Of a stretch of 64,000 nt of DNA, positions 44,254 to 54,100 are shown one piece after another. Below the pieces are notes generated by a model. That model saw only the letters and a program-made list of their open reading frames with translations. It was not told the DNA's origin and did not search any database. The first letter of the stretch is position 1. Each line of letters starts with the position of its first letter. This stretch comes from Dyadobacter pollutisoli (GTDB lineage: Bacteria; Bacteroidota; Bacteroidia; Cytophagales; Spirosomataceae), in NCBI RefSeq assembly GCF_026625565.1, contig NZ_CP112998.1, positions 4,280,501 through 4,344,500 on the forward strand, given 5' to 3'. Made by a program: the position numbers and the translations under genes.

Positions 44254-46032
44254 ATGACGATTGAAGCCATACTAAAAGAAGATATCCAAAAAGCGATCCA
44301 AAAGCATTTCGATATTGCTGCCGGGGAAATCATTTTACAACCGACCAAAAAAGAATTTGAAGGATTTTACACATTCGTTACTTTTCCTTTAACAAAAACC
44401 ACCCGCAAAGCCCCGGCAGAGATCGGTCAGACCATCGGTAATGAGCTCATTGATGGCTCTGCTATTGTAGACAGGTTCAATGTGGTGCAAGGCTTTCTGA
44501 ACATAAGCCTGAAAGATAAAACCTGGCTGGAACTGTTTACCAATGTATTCACAGACGAAACTTTCGGGACTATTCCTTCCAACGGGCAATCCGTCATGGT
44601 GGAATTTTCTTCTCCTAATACCAATAAACCTTTGCATTTGGGACACTTGCGTAACAACTTCCTGGGCGACGCATTGTCCCGGATATTGAAGGCAAGTGGC
44701 TATGATGTGGTTAAAACCTGCCTTGTAAATGACCGTGGTATCCACATTTGCAAATCCATGCTTGCCTACCGTGAGCTGGGCAATGATGAAACGCCAGAAT
44801 CAAGCGGAATTAAAGGTGATCATTTGGCAGGTAAATATTATGTTCTGTTTGACGTAGAATATAAAAAACAGATCCGTACACTGGTAGAGGAAGGAATGTC
44901 GGAAGAAGAGGCTGGCAAAAAGGCCCCGTGGATTCTGGAAGCACAGAAATTATTGCTGCTTTGGGAAAATGGCGATGCTGAAACCGTTGCACTTTGGCAA
45001 AAAATGAACAACTGGGTTTATGAAGGTTTCAGCCAGACATACAACAAAATCGGTGTGAGTTTTGACAAGACATATTATGAATCCAATACCTATTTGCTGG
45101 GAAAAGACATCATTGAAGAAGGTATTCAAAACAATGTGTTTTATAAAAAAGCCGACAATTCAGTCTGGATCGATCTGACCGAAGAGGGGCTTGATGAAAA
45201 ACTTGTATTGCGTGGCGATGGTACTTCCGTATACATTACACAGGATCTTGGAACGACAGAATTAAAGAATGGTGATTTTAACAATGATCGCTATTTATGG
45301 GTGGTAGGCAATGAGCAGGATTACCATTTCAAAGTTCTTTTCGCGATTTTGAAACGTTTGGGAAGACCTTATGCCGAAGGATGCTATCATATCAGCTATG
45401 GCATGGTGGATTTGCCATCAGGTAAAATGAAATCCCGCGAAGGAACGGTCGTTGACGCCGATGATCTGGTAGCACAAATGATCCAGACAGCGTCTGACCG
45501 TACCCAGGAATTAGGCAAAATCGACGATTTTAACAGTGACGAAGCCAAACAATTATATAACCAGCTGGCTTTGGGTGCATTAAAATACTTCCTGCTCAAA
45601 GTGGACCCTAAGAAAAGAATGCTCTTCAACCCAGAAGAATCCATTGATTTTCAGGGACACACAGGACCATTTATCCAGTACACCTACGCCCGTATCCGCT
45701 CGATCATGCGCAAGGCTGAACAGGCAGGAATTATTGCAACCATTCCGGCAGAAACCTATGCTATGCATCAGGCAGAACGTGAGCTGGTATTTGCATTGTC
45801 ACAGTTCCCGGTGAAGGTAGTTGCAGCGGCTAATGAGTTCGCCCCCAGTATTATATCACTGTATGCATTTGAACTGGCGAAGGTATATAACCAGTTTTAT
45901 GCAGAGGTTTCGATCTTCTCAGATCCAAACCCGGAAGCTGTCAAATTCAGAGTTGCATTATCTAAGGTAGTTTCGGAAACAATTCACAAGGCTTTGGGGT
46001 TATTAGGCATAGAAGTTCCTGAGCGGATGTAG
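44254..46032 (+). CDS. argS: Arginyl-tRNA synthetase
   Basis: The 592-residue class I synthetase is counted from ATG 44254 (MTIEAILKEDIQKAI); the open frame begins at a TTG 33 bases earlier. It has an N-terminal Add-1 domain (about 1-95), the HIGH motif as HLGH in NTNKPLHLGHLRN (about 124-136), and a region near residue 390 (SGKMKSREGTVVDADDL) in the place of KMSKS. The C-terminal anticodon-binding DALR domain ends in LGLLGIEVPERM. Loss of the second K of KMSKS is common in ArgRS. It charges tRNA-Arg and stands alone. Confidence 0.95.
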   Translation: MTIEAILKEDIQKAIQKHFDIAAGEIILQPTKKEFEGFYTFVTFPLTKTTRKAPAEIGQTIGNELIDGSAIVDRFNVVQGFLNISLKDKTWLELFTNVFTDETFGTIPSNGQSVMVEFSSPNTNKPLHLGHLRNNFLGDALSRILKASGYDVVKTCLVNDRGIHICKSMLAYRELGNDETPESSGIKGDHLAGKYYVLFDVEYKKQIRTLVEEGMSEEEAGKKAPWILEAQKLLLLWENGDAETVALWQKMNNWVYEGFSQTYNKIGVSFDKTYYESNTYLLGKDIIEEGIQNNVFYKKADNSVWIDLTEEGLDEKLVLRGDGTSVYITQDLGTTELKNGDFNNDRYLWVVGNEQDYHFKVLFAILKRLGRPYAEGCYHISYGMVDLPSGKMKSREGTVVDADDLVAQMIQTASDRTQELGKIDDFNSDEAKQLYNQLALGALKYFLLKVDPKKRMLFNPEESIDFQGHTGPFIQYTYARIRSIMRKAEQAGIIATIPAETYAMHQAERELVFALSQFPVKVVAAANEFAPSIISLYAFELAKVYNQFYAEVSIFSDPNPEAVKFRVALSKVVSETIHKALGLLGIEVPERM

Positions 46033-46099
46033 GAATATGAATAGCGTATTGAAATCGTTTTATATATAAATGCGTACTTAACCAATAACCAAAACTTTT

Positions 46100-46684
46100 A
46101 TGAGCTTCTTGAAAACAATCTTTATTATGATTTCAACCTTGATTGGCGGTTTATTCGCCGATAAAACCGAGATGGCAGAACGACCATCCGACGCTCCTGT
46201 TGCAAAACAATCTCTTTATGATTTTAAAGTGAAATCACTGGTGGGTAACAAAACCATTGACCTGAGTATGTACAAAGGCAAAAAAGTGGTTATCCTCAAT
46301 GTTGCTTCCAAATGCGGATACACAAAACAGTATGCCGACTGGGAGAAATTCAATAAAGAGCATGGAGACAAAGTAGTCGTTTTGGGCTTTCCTGCTAACA
46401 ATTTCAATGGCCAGGAGCCAGGTACCAACGAAGAAATCGCGACATTCTGCTCTGCTACTTACGGCGTGACTTTCCCGATGTTTGAAAAAGTTTCTGTATT
46501 GGGAGACGATCAGGCGCCAATTTACAAATGGCTTTCGAGCAAAGATCTGAACGGCTGGAATGACAAAGTACCAACCTGGAATTTCTGCAAATACGTTGTG
46601 AATGAAAAAGGAGAACTAACCAATTTCTTCGCTTCCAAAATATTACCAACTGATCCTGAATTCCTAAAATCAGTAGGAATCTGA
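46100..46684 (+). CDS. Glutathione peroxidase family protein (cysteine type)
   Basis: The 194-residue protein has an N-terminal hydrophobic segment (about 3-20) that may be a signal peptide or anchor. The peroxidatic Cys72 is in NVASKCGYT, and the Gln in FPANNFNGQEPG and the Trp/Asn in TWNFCKY complete the catalytic tetrad. It would reduce peroxides, using thioredoxin or glutathione. Bacterial cysteine-type members usually use thioredoxin. A hairpin follows its stop, and no redox partner gene is adjacent. Confidence 0.9.
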   Translation: MSFLKTIFIMISTLIGGLFADKTEMAERPSDAPVAKQSLYDFKVKSLVGNKTIDLSMYKGKKVVILNVASKCGYTKQYADWEKFNKEHGDKVVVLGFPANNFNGQEPGTNEEIATFCSATYGVTFPMFEKVSVLGDDQAPIYKWLSSKDLNGWNDKVPTWNFCKYVVNEKGELTNFFASKILPTDPEFLKSVGI

Positions 46685-46700
46685 GGAAATAAATTCTTAC

Positions 46701-46730
46701 TTTCAGGCTGCAACAATTTGCAGCCTGAAA
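46701..46730. terminator. Terminator-like hairpin after glutathione peroxidase
   Basis: TTTCAGGCTGCAA (46701-46713) pairs perfectly with TTGCAGCCTGAAA (46718-46730) around a 4-base loop, followed by TATTTC. The stem is strong and the T-tract weak. Confidence 0.65.
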
Positions 46731-46759
46731 TATTTCAGCACTACATACACATCACTTAC

Positions 46760-47137
46760 ATGAAAGACATTACGGAAGCCAAACGGTACCTCTCCAACGC
46801 CAAAGAAATTCTGAGAGAAAAGGCCGTCAAAGAGAATGGCGTTTACAAGGACAGGAAATACGTAAAAATGGCTGGGCACACTGCTTATGCCGGAGTGCTG
46901 GTCGCATTGGACAGCGTTTTGGGAGATAAAAAGAAAAAGACCCGAAAAAGTGTTGAGTGGTATCAAAAGGAACTCTCCGGAACTGACAAAAAAATATTGT
47001 CTTATTTTCTAGCAGCTTACGACACGTTACATCTGTCAATGAGTTATGATGGAAATCTTAGCGCTGCAGTTTCAAAAGGAGGATTGGAACTGGCAGAGAA
47101 AATTATTGATTGGGCTGAGCAAAAATCGCTAGCCTGA
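46760..47137 (+). CDS. DUF5618 family protein
   Basis: The protein is 125 residues from ATG 46760 (MKDITEAKRYLSNAKEIL). The frame extends upstream through the terminator hairpin to a TTG, which is unlikely. It is all helical, with YKDRKYVKMAGHTAYAGVLVALDS near residue 30 and a late YFLAAYDTLHLSMSYDG. The pattern fits the Bacteroidota family DUF5618, which resembles HEPN-like helical bundles but has no RxxxxH motif that I can see. The function is unknown. It lies 25 bases before menA and could share its transcript. Confidence 0.7.
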   Translation: MKDITEAKRYLSNAKEILREKAVKENGVYKDRKYVKMAGHTAYAGVLVALDSVLGDKKKKTRKSVEWYQKELSGTDKKILSYFLAAYDTLHLSMSYDGNLSAAVSKGGLELAEKIIDWAEQKSLA

Positions 47138-47162
47138 ATATTTACCTAGAATTTAGTAAGTA

Positions 47163-48056
47163 ATGAATCCCTGGATTGAAGCGGCACGCCCCCGCACATT
47201 GCCCCTCGCACTGTCATGCATTTTAATGGGTTGCTTTTTGGCCGCCTCTACTGGTAATTTTAGCTGGGCTGTTGCAGCACTGAGCGTATTGACTACCATT
47301 ATATTACAGGTACTTTCCAACTTCGCCAACGACTATGGCGACGCAGTAAACGGAAAAGACACAGACTTACGCGAGGGACCACGCCGGGCGGTTCATTCAG
47401 GTCATATTACAGCAGCAGTAATGCTGAAAGCCATCGTTGTTTTTTCAATTCTAGCATTAATATCAGGAGTTACATTGCTTACTGTCGCACTACGCGACGC
47501 CCCTGCCAATACATTCTGGGTGTTCCTGGGAATCGGGGTAGCCTGTATCATTGCTGCCATCACTTATACTGCCGGAAAACGACCATATGGCTACGTTGGC
47601 CTCGGCGACCTGTCGGTACTCATTTTTTTTGGCTGGGTAGGAGTACTAGGCAGCAGTTACCTGCATACCCACATTTGGGACTGGGGCTTGCTTTTACCCG
47701 CAACCAGCTGCGGCTTGTTCGCAGTGGGTGTGCTTAATATCAATAACATCAGGGACATTGATTCCGACAAAGCCACCGGCAAGAACTCGATTCCGGTACG
47801 ACTGGGCCGCGAAAGGGCTGTACGTTATCACTGGGCAATCCTGATCACCGGAATGCTTTGTGTAACGGTCTATACCTTTCAAAATTTTTCAGGTTACACA
47901 AGCCTGATTTTCCTGTTTAGTTTTCCACTATTTGTGAAAAATGGATTGGCTATTTCAAGACTTACCAAAGCAAGCGAGCTGGATCCTTATCTTAAACAAA
48001 TGGCGCTTTCGACATTGTTATTTGTAATTCTGTTTGGAATTGGGGTTGTTCTATAA
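47163..48056 (+). CDS. menA: 1,4-dihydroxy-2-naphthoate polyprenyltransferase
   Basis: The 297-residue membrane enzyme of the UbiA superfamily joins a polyprenyl chain to dihydroxynaphthoate in menaquinone synthesis. The first aspartate motif is NDYGDAVNGKDTD (about residues 59-71). The second region is NNIRDIDSDKATGKNSIPVRLG (in two parts, about 194-215). It has about eight to nine helices. Menaquinone is the usual Bacteroidota quinone. The other men genes are not in this window. Confidence 0.9.
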   Translation: MNPWIEAARPRTLPLALSCILMGCFLAASTGNFSWAVAALSVLTTIILQVLSNFANDYGDAVNGKDTDLREGPRRAVHSGHITAAVMLKAIVVFSILALISGVTLLTVALRDAPANTFWVFLGIGVACIIAAITYTAGKRPYGYVGLGDLSVLIFFGWVGVLGSSYLHTHIWDWGLLLPATSCGLFAVGVLNINNIRDIDSDKATGKNSIPVRLGRERAVRYHWAILITGMLCVTVYTFQNFSGYTSLIFLFSFPLFVKNGLAISRLTKASELDPYLKQMALSTLLFVILFGIGVVL

Positions 48057-48066
48057 CCATTCTATT

Positions 48067-49848
48067 TTACTTCGTTGAGGCTTTAATAGCGCCTCCCAGC
48101 AGAGCGTAACCTTTTGCATTGGGATGCAGTCCGTCGGAGAAGAGTGATTCGTCGATCTTTCCGTCTTTTTGCAGGAATACTTTGCCGGGATCCGCAAATC
48201 CGATATTTGTCTCTCCTGTAAGCTGTACCAGTTTCTCGTTCAATGTCGCTACCCGCTGCTCCTGCTGGCGCCTTGGGTAAATGCCCAGCATCGTGATTTG
48301 CGCCTTGGGCTGGTGGTATTTCAATGCGGCAATCAGCAGTTTCCAACCTTCCACAATTTCTTCATCCGTGTTCAGGTGCAGGTTGTTGGTACCGATATTT
48401 ACAAAGATCTGTTTGGCTGAAAAACCATCCACTTCGCCATGGTTGATCCTCCAAAGCACATTTTCAATGCGGTCCCAGCCATAGCCCAGGTTCCTCGAAT
48501 TCATACCAAATGTGCTGTTCCAGGAATCCGCGCCATTAGCTCTTGGCCCTTTTGGCAATCCGCCCCAGAAATGTGTAATGGAGTTACCGATTACCACCGT
48601 CGCAGGGGGATTCGTTTTATTCAAATCCAGTATCTCTCGATGCCTGTTTTCCCAATCGTAATTATTCAGTTCCCTAAGTTGCGTAATGGGATGGGTGGTG
48701 CTAACTATCCCTTTCGGCTCATGCAGGATTTCCCTGATATGCTTTTCGTAGCCTTCTGCATACCGCATCATCCCCAAATCGGTCTGGTGCGTTCCATCGA
48801 CGGTAGTTTCAATGTCCTGCCCAAAATCTGCTTTGGGAATGAGGCAAATATGATTGATCCCCTGTGCTTTCAGCTGACCGAAACTTTCCCGCAACGCCTC
48901 ATTCACTTCTACGTAAAAATGTTTGCTCTGGGGATTAATGTCCTCGTCGGTGTAGCCAGCATGCTCAGCGAGGACGATAGGCGTCTCAGGATGCTTTTGC
49001 CGCAATGTTACAACCGTATTTACTACGCGCTTTTTGACGTCATCAATGGTCAATTCCAATTTAGAATCGGGCCTGATCGTGAGATTAGGAAGACAATCGA
49101 GCACGTATATTTTGGCATCAATTTCCGAAATAAGATCCACCACTTCTTTTTCCAAACGTCCGTTCCCCGAAAAGCCCAGGTTAATGAGCGGATGATCGAG
49201 TTTTCTGCCTAAAATCGCAGTCCACGCCATTCCCGGTCGCGAAGCGCAGGCTCCCTGGGCGATCGAAGTTCCGTAAATAACGACCGGCTTGTCAGGTCTA
49301 ACTGCCAGCGGGGAGAGTGTTGTTCCCTCTGGCGTGCCGATTTCCATCCATTTTACACTATTATATAATGGCAGAAAAAGGCGGTATTCCCTTCCCAGCT
49401 TATGGTAACCATCATTGGGTTCGAGATTTTTGAAATGATAAACAATGGTGTCACCAAATGCATACTTTCCCGCGCTCCACCGCCACGCTCCGTCACTAGT
49501 AATTCCATATAAATCCACCCCGCTCACGCCTGTCGCGGCCATATGAGGAAGCGCGTGCTTGCCGCCCACAATGTACCTGACCTTGATTTCAGATGAATTA
49601 GCACGGAAGCGGATCATTAACCCGGCAGACTGATTGGATAATCCCCAAACCTGGTCTCTTACCTGCTTCTCGGCACGGGCCGGTAGCCGATCATATGGAT
49701 TTTTCACTTCCTTGGGCCAGGCTTGACCTTCAATGACCGGGAATTGAGCAGTCTGTGGATTCCACCATTTGAACTGGGTGGATTGCGCCTGTGAGATAAA
49801 TGAGCAGCAGACTGCCGCAAAAAGGAAGTAAATGGTTCTGAATTTCAT
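48067..49848 (-). CDS. Two-headed SGNH/GDSL hydrolase, secreted
   Basis: The protein is 593 residues from ATG 49848 (MKFRTIYFLFAAVCC), with a signal peptide ending SQAQS. An N-terminal beta domain (about 25-180, with GVDLYG) precedes the first SGNH domain: Ser195 in YGTSIAQG, then Asp351/His354 in VDGTHQTDLG. A second, complete SGNH domain follows: Ser423 in IGNSITHFWGG, NIGTNNLH as block III, and Asp572/His575 in SDGLHPNAKGY. Both halves therefore have apparently intact catalytic residues. The substrate is probably an acetylated or acylated glycan. No sorting signal is seen at the C-terminus. A terminator hairpin abuts the start. Confidence 0.85.
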   Translation of the reverse strand: MKFRTIYFLFAAVCCSFISQAQSTQFKWWNPQTAQFPVIEGQAWPKEVKNPYDRLPARAEKQVRDQVWGLSNQSAGLMIRFRANSSEIKVRYIVGGKHALPHMAATGVSGVDLYGITSDGAWRWSAGKYAFGDTIVYHFKNLEPNDGYHKLGREYRLFLPLYNSVKWMEIGTPEGTTLSPLAVRPDKPVVIYGTSIAQGACASRPGMAWTAILGRKLDHPLINLGFSGNGRLEKEVVDLISEIDAKIYVLDCLPNLTIRPDSKLELTIDDVKKRVVNTVVTLRQKHPETPIVLAEHAGYTDEDINPQSKHFYVEVNEALRESFGQLKAQGINHICLIPKADFGQDIETTVDGTHQTDLGMMRYAEGYEKHIREILHEPKGIVSTTHPITQLRELNNYDWENRHREILDLNKTNPPATVVIGNSITHFWGGLPKGPRANGADSWNSTFGMNSRNLGYGWDRIENVLWRINHGEVDGFSAKQIFVNIGTNNLHLNTDEEIVEGWKLLIAALKYHQPKAQITMLGIYPRRQQEQRVATLNEKLVQLTGETNIGFADPGKVFLQKDGKIDESLFSDGLHPNAKGYALLGGAIKASTK

Positions 49849-49857
49849 AAAATAAAA

Positions 49858-49889
49858 TGGACACCTCTGTATCACTACAAAAGTGTCCA
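49858..49889 (-). terminator. Terminator hairpin immediately before the SGNH gene
   Basis: On the minus strand TGGACAC pairs with GTGTCCA across an 18-base loop and is followed by TTTTATTTT, which runs into the SGNH ATG at 49848. It would end the DUF4920 transcript and leave the SGNH gene with almost no room for its own promoter. Confidence 0.6.
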
Positions 49890-49919
49890 CCTGGATATTT
49901 CTTACTTTGGATCGGCAGA

Positions 49920-50363
49920 TTATTTCACGATCACGCCTTCCGCTACAAATGTCAGTTCGTCCTTCGGATCTTTAATTTTGGCTATTTCTTCTTTGCTCTG
50001 GCCCGCATCTTTCGCATAGTGCTGCAAGTGCTCCACCGGAACTGTCTTTTTCTGAGCCTCTCCTTCAAACACTACCGTTTTACCAGCAATGTCTTTTGGA
50101 ACAAAAAACGCGTAATCTTTAAACACTACCCGCATTGTTTCTCCATTGTCGAGCTTCACTTGCATCCAGCAGCCTTTTACCTGGCAAACAGACTCGACAG
50201 TACCGCTCACTTTTGCAGCCATTTCTGTCTTGTCCCCCATTTTAGCAGGAAGCGCGCTGGCCTCAATCGCCTTGTTTTCATTTATTTCTTTACCAAAATT
50301 ACCTTGGGCCTTGGCAAAAAAAACTGTCAAAATCAGCAGGAGTACTAAAATATTTTTTTTCAT
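49920..50363 (-). CDS. DUF4920 domain protein, secreted
   Basis: The protein is 147 residues from ATG 50363 (MKKNILVLLLILTVFFAKAQ), with a signal peptide ending AKAQ. The mature region shows the DUF4920 pattern: KVSGTVESVCQVKGCWMQVKL, with two cysteines six residues apart (about 61 and 66), then MRVVFKDYAFFVPKDIAGKTVVFEG and a late AKDAGQSKEEI. The fold is OB-like, and the function is unknown. The two cysteines could bind metal or form a disulfide. A 40-codon gene lies 26 bases upstream on the same strand. Confidence 0.8.
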   Translation of the reverse strand: MKKNILVLLLILTVFFAKAQGNFGKEINENKAIEASALPAKMGDKTEMAAKVSGTVESVCQVKGCWMQVKLDNGETMRVVFKDYAFFVPKDIAGKTVVFEGEAQKKTVPVEHLQHYAKDAGQSKEEIAKIKDPKDELTFVAEGVIVK

Positions 50364-50389
50364 AATGTTCAACGTTTAAAAATGTGTTA

Positions 50390-50512
50390 TCAATAGGACA
50401 AAAAACTTCGATAAGCTCCTGAATTTACCCCGGTAAACCCATGTTCGTCGGCCATTTCTTCTACACCATCTATTTTTGGTTGAAACACGCATTCTTGTTC
50501 AGCGAGATGCAT
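50390..50512 (-). CDS. Candidate small protein of 40 residues
   Basis: An ATG at 50512 opens 40 codons ending with TGA at 50390-50392. The product starts MHLAEQECVF and ends YRSFLSY; it is soluble and acidic in the middle (DGVEEMADEHGF), with one cysteine. A perfect -7 box (TAAATTTG) lies just 6 bases before the ATG, so it would be the first, nearly leaderless gene of the DUF4920 transcript. I do not recognise a family. Coding status rests on the promoter position, codon composition and distance to the next gene, so a non-coding leader remains possible. Confidence 0.5.
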   Translation of the reverse strand: MHLAEQECVFQPKIDGVEEMADEHGFTGVNSGAYRSFLSY

Positions 50513-50518
50513 TGTCCC

Positions 50519-50526
50519 CAAATTTA
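50519..50526 (-). promoter_or_regulatory. -7 promoter box for the 40-codon gene and DUF4920
   Basis: On the minus strand this reads TAAATTTG, matching TAnnTTTG, six bases before the ATG at 50512. The remaining intergenic stretch 50527-50724 shows nothing else I can name. Confidence 0.6.
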
Positions 50527-50724
50527 GTTTCTTAGAAAAATTTTAAACGTCTTTAAAACACACGTCCCATTATCATTTGTTACTAGAGTTCGTCGTTTTG
50601 GTGCTCAGTACACTGATTCTAAATGCATGCCGTTAGTGTCCGCATAAAATTGGTACCTCTTTTGCCTACTGTAAAAAACTAAACATCCATCCTCTTCAGG
50701 TGCTGATCATCGCAGACTGCACAT

Positions 50725-51156
50725 TCAAATGTACTCGGCACCTACACGTTGTAGAATATTCTGCGTGAATGCCAAGTGCACACGTTTCTCGGTCACAAAA
50801 ACAGGAGCTCCCTCTTCAGACATAATCACATCAAGTGTCCAGGAAATTCCACGACGCACGAGCATCTCCTTTACCTTGTCTACGCATCGCTCAGAAGCCC
50901 CTACTGAACCGTGGAGGATCATCGTCGGTGGCAAAGATGGAACTTTTTTTAATAAAGAAATAGCAGCAAAAGTCAAACGATCGTTGCGTAGTACGAATTC
51001 TACATCTCCATATACTAACATCATTGGATAAGACTTTCTAGCCGGAGTGAATATATCTGGTTCGCCAAAGGCACGTCTAATGTCTGAAGAACTAGAACGG
51101 GCCGACAGAGATCCGAACCGTCCAGATGCAATGAATATCTCAAAATGAACTTCCAT
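50725..51156 (-). CDS. Hypothetical protein
   Basis: The 143-residue protein has no signal peptide. Residues 24-58 (SDIRRAFGEPDI, then a gap and MLVYGDVEFVL) resemble a widespread unnamed pattern of a helix with GEPD followed by a YGDIEF strand, seen in short proteins of unknown role and sometimes next to toxins. The C-terminal half is helical then beta. I cannot assign a function. It starts 13 bases after the stop of the large type IX protein and may be cotranscribed with it. Confidence 0.6.
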   Translation of the reverse strand: MEVHFEIFIASGRFGSLSARSSSSDIRRAFGEPDIFTPARKSYPMMLVYGDVEFVLRNDRLTFAAISLLKKVPSLPPTMILHGSVGASERCVDKVKEMLVRRGISWTLDVIMSEEGAPVFVTEKRVHLAFTQNILQRVGAEYI

Positions 51157-51169
51157 AACTGAATACTAG

Positions 51170-54100
51170 TTACTCCAAAACCTCCACCCATCCTTTGCAA
51201 TGATTTCCCTGAGGCGTGTCCACAACATAGAAATACGTCCCATTCGTAATTCCCTTTCCCCAGTCATTTTTATAATCAGCCGACTTAAAAACAGATTTAC
51301 CCCAGCGATTAAAAATTTCCAGCGAGGACGGCGAAACCGGTACGATAAATGAATCATTTTTACCGTCTCCATTGGGCGTAATCACATTCGTTAGTGTAAA
51401 TGCAGGCGACACGGTCAGTATTTTTGAAGCAGATAATGAGCAACCGGCAGCATTATATGCAGTAAGTGTGATCGTATAATTTCCCGGAACTTTGTAAGAG
51501 TACTCCTTCACATCCGGATCCGTGACAGGATTTCCAGTTCCCAAATCCCACTCATAACGCGTCCCGTTTACGGTTTTATTTTTCATAGAATAGCCAAATG
51601 GTTCATTGCACGCGCCGCCGGATTGCACCATTTCAAAATCAGGAGCGTAGGAATTATCCACCTTCACGGTAATTTCTCTAAGTGGCCGGCAGCCGTCGGT
51701 ATATAGGCCCTCGACCGTGTAGGTAGTTGTTTGGGTTGGTTTTACTGTTACTGACTTTCCGATGGTTTCGGCGAGTCCGGTGGTCGGCAGCCAACGGTAT
51801 TGTGGCGCTTCCCCTGAGACCGTCAGTACGACAGTAGCTCCCTGGCAAACCTCAGTGTCCGGCATATCCACAAAGTCTGTCTTTTTCTCCACAGCCACTT
51901 TTACTTTTTCGGTGACCTTACATCCGCTGGCATTACTGATCTCCACCGAATACTCGGTCGTTTCCTTGACCTTGACATTCGGAGTAGCACTCGTTGCATT
52001 ATCCAGGCCGGTTACAGGAGTCCATTTATATATAGTACCTCCTGATGCCGAGAGCTTTACAAGTGTATTTTCACAAACGGTCGTATCTCCGGTAATCTTC
52101 GCATTCAGTGTTTCCACAATGATTTTCTTTTGGGCTACATCTATCCTTTTACAACTTAGACGGTTATATGCCTTTAAGGTAACGGTGTATTCGCCCGGTT
52201 TTGTAAAAATATATTCCGCCTGGTCTTCCTCGCGGGAAATCGTGCTGCCGCTAACCTCCCAGATGTAGTCAATACCGCCTTCGCTGGTGTTCACAAACGA
52301 CAATGACAATGGTGCGCAACCTCTCAGAACATTTTTATTACTACCGGAGTACACATCAAAATCTGCTTTCAGGCGATCAATGTCAATTTTGAATGCTGCG
52401 TTGTTACAGTTCTCACTATTGTTGGTTTTGGACCAGGCTTGGGGAGTTACCGGGAAATGACTGCCTCCGCAGGCACAGGTGGCATGGTAGATCGTCCCGT
52501 TTTTATCGAACCGGCTGGTACCTCCATCGACGTGGTCTCCCTGAATGTTTCCATTTCGGCTGCTGCTTCCAAAAAATGTGGCATACAAAAGCGACTTTGC
52601 ATTTTGTTCCAGAATGGCAATGTAAAAATTGTTGCCATTGGTCGTCGGCTGAATCGCATCGTCGGTAACTACCAGATTAAATGTGCTGCTGGCAACATTA
52701 TTCCCAGTACCGGTATTGACATTACCACCCCATCCAGCGATATAAATGTTACCGCATTCGCTTACCAGAAAGGCCGTCGGCGAAATATCAGATGTGCCGC
52801 GGCCGGAACCTATGACTGTAGAAAAAATGGTTTTGGTCAATGCAGCATCGAGCGCATGAATAAACTGACCGCTTTTGGCATTCTGATAAGTGTCCTCGGT
52901 AACCGGATAAGCCCCGTTCGTGAGTCCGTACACATATACATTACTCGCCTGATCGAGGTCAAGCAGGTAAGCGCCTTCCTGCTTATCCGTGCCCAGGTAG
53001 GTCATTCCTACCAATTTGTCATTGGCATATCTTGCTACAAATGCATCTTCCGAACCTTTAAGGCTCGCCTGATATGCCGACGCGCTGGTCGGGAGCGTAC
53101 TACTTTGAGAAATACCGGTGATATAGATTTCGCCCGTCGACGATAGCTTCAGCGAGTAAGCCGCATCCCATTTTTCCCCGCCTACATAAGTACTCCACAA
53201 CAAGCTGTTCAGACCCGCCGACAGTTTCATGATCACACCATCCTGAGCGCCGAGTAATTTGGCTTGCACAGCGTTTTTTAAAGGAAAATTGGCTGAGTTC
53301 GTGGAGGAAACAACGAGCACATTATCGTCTTTATCGACGCCAATTTCTCCTCTGAAACTATCCCCATAATTTTTAATGATCACTTCATCGGTGTTACTGA
53401 CACCATCATTGCCATTGCCACCCACAAATGTAGAAGCCGTCAATTGCTTGCCGTCGGCACTCAATTTGGATATAAACAAATCGCTTCCATTGGGCAGGTC
53501 CAGTCCGGAAATAGGTATGACGCGGGTACCACCGCCAAAAACGGTCTGAAAACCGGTCGTACGGGTCGGGAAGTTTTTAGACGATGTAGTACCAAGGATC
53601 AGCAGCTCTTTCTTCGAGCTAACGATCAGGCTGCTCGGAAGATCCGTATTATTCCCTCCCAAAAATGTGGCGTAAATGAGCTGGCTGCCGTCGGGCGTGA
53701 ATTTCATGATCGAAACGTCGACCAGTCCTTCAAATTTGGTTTGAAATGCGCCGACGGTGACAGGGAAATTGGTACCAAAAACCGTCCCTCCCGAATAGAG
53801 GTTACCTTCATCATCATACGTTGCGGTATGCCCCCAGTTATCCGCCGTCGAACCTGAGTACGTGGAGAAAATAAGTTCCGGGTCAATAACCAGCGTTTCC
53901 CGGTTGTTATAGCCTTTTGGAAGGGCAAACTGAGCAGTATTATCGGCTGTTAATGTAAATTTTGAAGAGATATCAACAGTTTTCGAATTGACCTGTTGAA
54001 AAGAGTAAGGCTCAGCCTCCTTGAATTGCCCAACAGAAGTTTTGATGACAACCTGCCCCGTTTCATTCAGTGAAACCTTCTCAGCACCATTATATTTTAG

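Noticed and set aside
48439..49212. 257-codon frame antisense to the SGNH hydrolase
   Set aside because: It lies within the conserved SGNH coding region and has no signature.
52439..53146. 235-codon frame antisense to the type IX type B protein
   Set aside because: It mirrors repeat-rich coding sequence and has no independent promoter or family features.
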